Shown here one piece after another: positions 61,621-64,000 of a stretch of 64,000 nt of DNA. The notes under the pieces are model-generated. The model searched no databases, was not told the DNA's origin, and worked only from the letters and a program-made list of their open reading frames with translations. The first letter of the stretch is position 1. Every line of letters starts with the position of its first letter. Position numbers and translations under genes: made by a program. Origin of the DNA: Methanolobus mangrovi (GTDB taxonomy: Archaea; Halobacteriota; Methanosarcinia; Methanosarcinales; Methanosarcinaceae); contig NZ_CP133594.1 in NCBI RefSeq assembly GCF_031312535.1, positions 1,674,001-1,738,000 of the forward strand, in the 5' to 3' direction.

Positions 61621-61668
61621 TATATAAAGGTAATTGGAAAAGGAAAGAAAAGAAAAATAGAGAAATGC

Positions 61669-62724
61669 TCAGTTGTAACTGGAAGGTGTATCTTCCCAGT
61701 TATCCGGAGCATCTTCTGTTCCTGAACTCAAGTCCATGAAGTATTCATTGTTGTAATAGTACCATAATTCTATGACAGAGTATCCTTCATCCTGGAAATA
61801 ATTGAAATCTATATCCTCATAGTCATCAGGATAGATCACTTCTTCCTCGTCATCATCGTAGTATGGACCAACTGTAGCATCCACAGGGAACCATTCTCCG
61901 TCCTCGTAGACCTCAACCCATGCATGTCCACCGGTACTGCCGTCAAAATTCACAAGGCCTATTGCAACTCTAACATCGCTCTCATCATATTCACCGGAGC
62001 CTATAAGCAGTGATGCCAGAGTGTTGGCCTGGTCTTCACAGTCACTTACTATTTCACCAGGAACCGGGTTTGAATCATAATCCGGAGTTTTCTCAAGGAA
62101 CTCAGTTGGGGTCAACCATTCTTCCTGTTGTCCATTCAGTGTACTGTCAGATACCCATATCCACTGAACTGCAGCCTCATAGATCTCATCCTCATTATCG
62201 AGATTTTCATCATCAAGATAATCCTGAACCGCATCTACATATGGAGTTACATATTCCTGGAACTCTGAGACATCTGTTACTGAGAATGTGTTATCCTGCA
62301 GGAAATCCCTAAGTTCTTCCCTGTCCGTCATTCCCTGTTGCATTCTTGGAACAGGCCCTATAGGAACATTCTGGCCAGGCATGTTTGAAGGAGCAGTATT
62401 CATTCCATCCTGTTGACCCTGTTGCCTCATATTCTGCATATCCTGATTTTGCATATTATTCTGCAGGGCTTGAGGAGTATGCATGTTTTGTGCATTCATC
62501 TGATTCTGGCCAAATCCTAATCTCCGGGCCATATTGGAATTAAAGAACTGCTGACTGGTCACATAGCATATTTGCTGGGCTTTAGCCTGCATTCGACCTG
62601 AAACACCATCCCCTATGGAAACAGAAGAAAAGAATAGAGTCGAATCGTCATTTTCAGCAGCTACACAATAGGCCGAGAACATCAATGTCAGTGCCATTAT
62701 AGTCGACAGTACCAGTTTCTTCAT
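61669..62724 (-). CDS. Secreted transglutaminase-like protein with a Gln/Asn/Met-rich linker
   Basis: A 351-residue protein with an N-terminal signal peptide (MKKLVLSTIMALTLMFSAYC). A short domain follows, then a low-complexity linker (about residues 72-130) rich in Gln, Asn and Met (for example MQNQDMQNMRQQGQQDGM), and a transglutaminase-fold domain (about 135-340). The catalytic triad is Cys229 in SDCEDQANTLASLL, His267 in GGHAWVEVY and Asp283 in PVDATVGPYY. These domains are often proteases or crosslinkers of surface proteins. The C-terminus is very acidic (YYDDDEEEVIYPDDYED), as in extracellular proteins of salt-adapted archaea. It is on the strand of an upstream ABC permease but behind a terminator. 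Confidence 0.85.
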   Translation of the reverse strand: MKKLVLSTIMALTLMFSAYCVAAENDDSTLFFSSVSIGDGVSGRMQAKAQQICYVTSQQFFNSNMARRLGFGQNQMNAQNMHTPQALQNNMQNQDMQNMRQQGQQDGMNTAPSNMPGQNVPIGPVPRMQQGMTDREELRDFLQDNTFSVTDVSEFQEYVTPYVDAVQDYLDDENLDNEDEIYEAAVQWIWVSDSTLNGQQEEWLTPTEFLEKTPDYDSNPVPGEIVSDCEDQANTLASLLIGSGEYDESDVRVAIGLVNFDGSTGGHAWVEVYEDGEWFPVDATVGPYYDDDEEEVIYPDDYEDIDFNYFQDEGYSVIELWYYYNNEYFMDLSSGTEDAPDNWEDTPSSYN

Positions 62725-62812
62725 AGTATTTCACCTTATTTTGCATATACTATCCTCTATTCAATCAATTATATCCATTTTATTTCATTAGTAAACCCAT
62801 ATTCCCGATATT

Positions 62813-62852
62813 AAAAAAGGATCATATGAAGTACCCCCATAGCTTCATATGA
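62813..62852 (-). terminator. Terminator of the ABC permease transcript
   Basis: TCATATGAAG (62822-62831) and CTTCATATGA (62843-62852) are perfect 10-bp arms with an 11-base loop. On the minus strand the stem is followed by TCCTTTTTT, so it ends the permease transcript and separates it from the secreted protein gene. Confidence 0.75.
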
Positions 62853-62882
62853 AACCTGCCAAGTCCTTTCAGGAGAGGAACT

Positions 62883-64000
62883 TTATTCGTATCTCAGTGC
62901 GTCAACCGGCCTCATCTTCGATGCGTTGTATGCAGGGACAATACCTGACAGCACTCCAATGACCACTGCGATGGAGATTCCCATTAGCATAAGGTCAGGA
63001 GCTATCGTCGAACCCATGGATGAACGCATCATAGATATTCCAAGGTACGGAAGCAGAGATGTTAACACAAGACTCAGCACTATACCGAGCACACCTCCTA
63101 CAAAACCCACCAGTGCCGAGTTAAACAGGAATATCATCAGAATATCCTTGTTCTTGGCACCAATGGCCTTCATAGTACCGATCTCCTTGGTCTTTTCCAT
63201 CACAGAGGTGAACATTGTGTTGGCAATCCCCACAGAACCTACAACAAGTGATACACCTGCTATGGCTCCCAGGAAGATAGTCATGGATTCCATCATTTCA
63301 CTGGCCGATTCTGCCTGCGAAAGTGAATCAGATACACTGAAGTCCCTGTCATCATCGTTGGCAATGTGCCTGGATATCAGGAGCTTCTCTTCGATCTCAT
63401 CAACTACTGTCTCGACGTTGTCGACACCATCCACCTTTACAACGATCTTGTCGTATACATCCTGTTCAGCATCATCAATGATATCCACTGCTGAGTCTAT
63501 CGGCATGATGATCGCATTATCACTTTCACCGTCTGCCAGTATACCTACAACTCTGTAGGATTTGCCTTCGATAGCAAGCACACGGTTCAGGCCGACCTCC
63601 TGATCGTACATGTCATGGGCAATTCCGTAACCAATGACCACGACGTTATTGTCGGTGGCTTCCAGCAATCTGCCGGATTCCAGTTCATAGGTAACAGTAT
63701 ACTGCCATACCTGTGGATCGACCCCGGTCACAGAGAGATCAGCAGTCTTACCCATAAAGTAAACTTCCAGATCACTGCCAGATATCTGACCATAGATGTA
63801 ATCGATATTCTCGACCAGTTTTATCGCCATGATGTCCTTATCTGTCAGTTCTGCATCATCTGAGGAATAACTGCTGCCCCCCATGCCAGGAGGACCGCCG
63901 CCGCCAAATCCTGACATGGCCTTGGTATAGCCAGGACTGACCTGAACCAATGTAAGGTCCATGTCAGCAAACCTTTCTTCCATATCTGCAGACATGCTAT
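62883..64000 (-). CDS. MacB-type ABC transporter permease, 5' end off the window
   Basis: The visible 370 residues lack the first membrane helix, which should lie in about 40 residues beyond the right edge, since the frame stays open to the last base. An extracytoplasmic MacB_PCD domain (about visible residues 1-235, with a Gly-rich insertion GGGGPPGMGGSSYSS) is followed by the FtsX-like core with three helices (SVGIANTMFTSVMEKTKEIG, then LVGFVGGVLGIVLSLVLTSL and VIGVLSGIVPAYNASKM). The end RPVDALRYE is standard for MacB/LolE-type permeases. These systems, with an ATPase and often a periplasmic adaptor, move lipids or peptides. The ATPase gene is probably the next gene upstream. Confidence 0.92.
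   Translation of the reverse strand, partial: SMSADMEERFADMDLTLVQVSPGYTKAMSGFGGGGPPGMGGSSYSSDDAELTDKDIMAIKLVENIDYIYGQISGSDLEVYFMGKTADLSVTGVDPQVWQYTVTYELESGRLLEATDNNVVVIGYGIAHDMYDQEVGLNRVLAIEGKSYRVVGILADGESDNAIIMPIDSAVDIIDDAEQDVYDKIVVKVDGVDNVETVVDEIEEKLLISRHIANDDDRDFSVSDSLSQAESASEMMESMTIFLGAIAGVSLVVGSVGIANTMFTSVMEKTKEIGTMKAIGAKNKDILMIFLFNSALVGFVGGVLGIVLSLVLTSLLPYLGISMMRSSMGSTIAPDLMLMGISIAVVIGVLSGIVPAYNASKMRPVDALRYE

Overview
The window comes from a methanogenic archaeon of the order Methanosarcinales, most likely the family Methanosarcinaceae (genus not decidable by eye; a Methanolobus- or Methanococcoides-like organism would fit). The evidence is a set of archaeal and methanogen markers on moderately AT-rich DNA: archaeal-type methionine adenosyltransferase, methanogenesis marker 14, MfnB of methanofuran synthesis, formaldehyde-activating enzyme, an FrhB-type F420 protein, a component-A2-like ABC protein, GGGP synthase, L40e, NrpR, and a nifH-I1-I2-D-K-E-N cluster with nifI genes between H and D. 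I see no rRNA, convincing tRNA, IS element, CRISPR array or prophage.

Layout. 1-12.5 kb: partial mat, the protein-only RNase P (HARP), a large hybrid histidine kinase, two divergent chemoreceptors and Cdc48. 12.5-21 kb: a methyltransferase, mfnB divergent from a HisA-like gene, thymidylate kinase, a 42-residue zinc-ribbon gene missed by length cut-offs, a DUF166 protein, PolX, and a thioredoxin-marker 14 operon. 21-31 kb: an Mrr-like nuclease with a PH-like tail, a copper chaperone/ATPase operon, then a sulfite-reductase-like protein plus radical SAM operon divergent from a YHS-ferredoxin-FrhB fusion, and an HxlR regulator divergent from fae. 31-44 kb: a methyltransferase, paired YnfA-like membrane proteins, an erythromycin-esterase-like gene, gatCAB, a regulator made of two tandem winged helices, L40e-GGGPS, the A2-like ABC protein, a phasin-like coiled coil and an AarF kinase.

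44.3-57.4 kb is a nitrogen island: nrpR (repressor), amtB-glnK (ammonium uptake and its regulator), a response-regulator/histidine-kinase hybrid with no DNA-binding domain, and the Mo-nitrogenase operon. NifD keeps the FeMo-cofactor and P-cluster ligands, and there is no G subunit, so this is a molybdenum-type enzyme. The nrpR, amtB and nifH promoters share a CCGT element at the same distance (about 27 bp) from their TATA boxes. Two gaps in this island carry GC-rich, foldable segments that could be small RNAs.

57.4-59.7 kb, convergent to nif, is a six-gene redox operon: three small Rieske proteins, a glutaredoxin-like protein, a ferredoxin:thioredoxin reductase catalytic subunit and a nitroreductase. 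All three Rieske proteins carry the extra cysteine pair that forms a disulfide in high-potential Rieske proteins, next to genes for disulfide reduction. This is the arrangement I find most worth testing. The window ends with a MarR-MATE operon with two tandem 20-bp palindromic operators, a secreted transglutaminase-like protein and the 3' part of a MacB-type permease.
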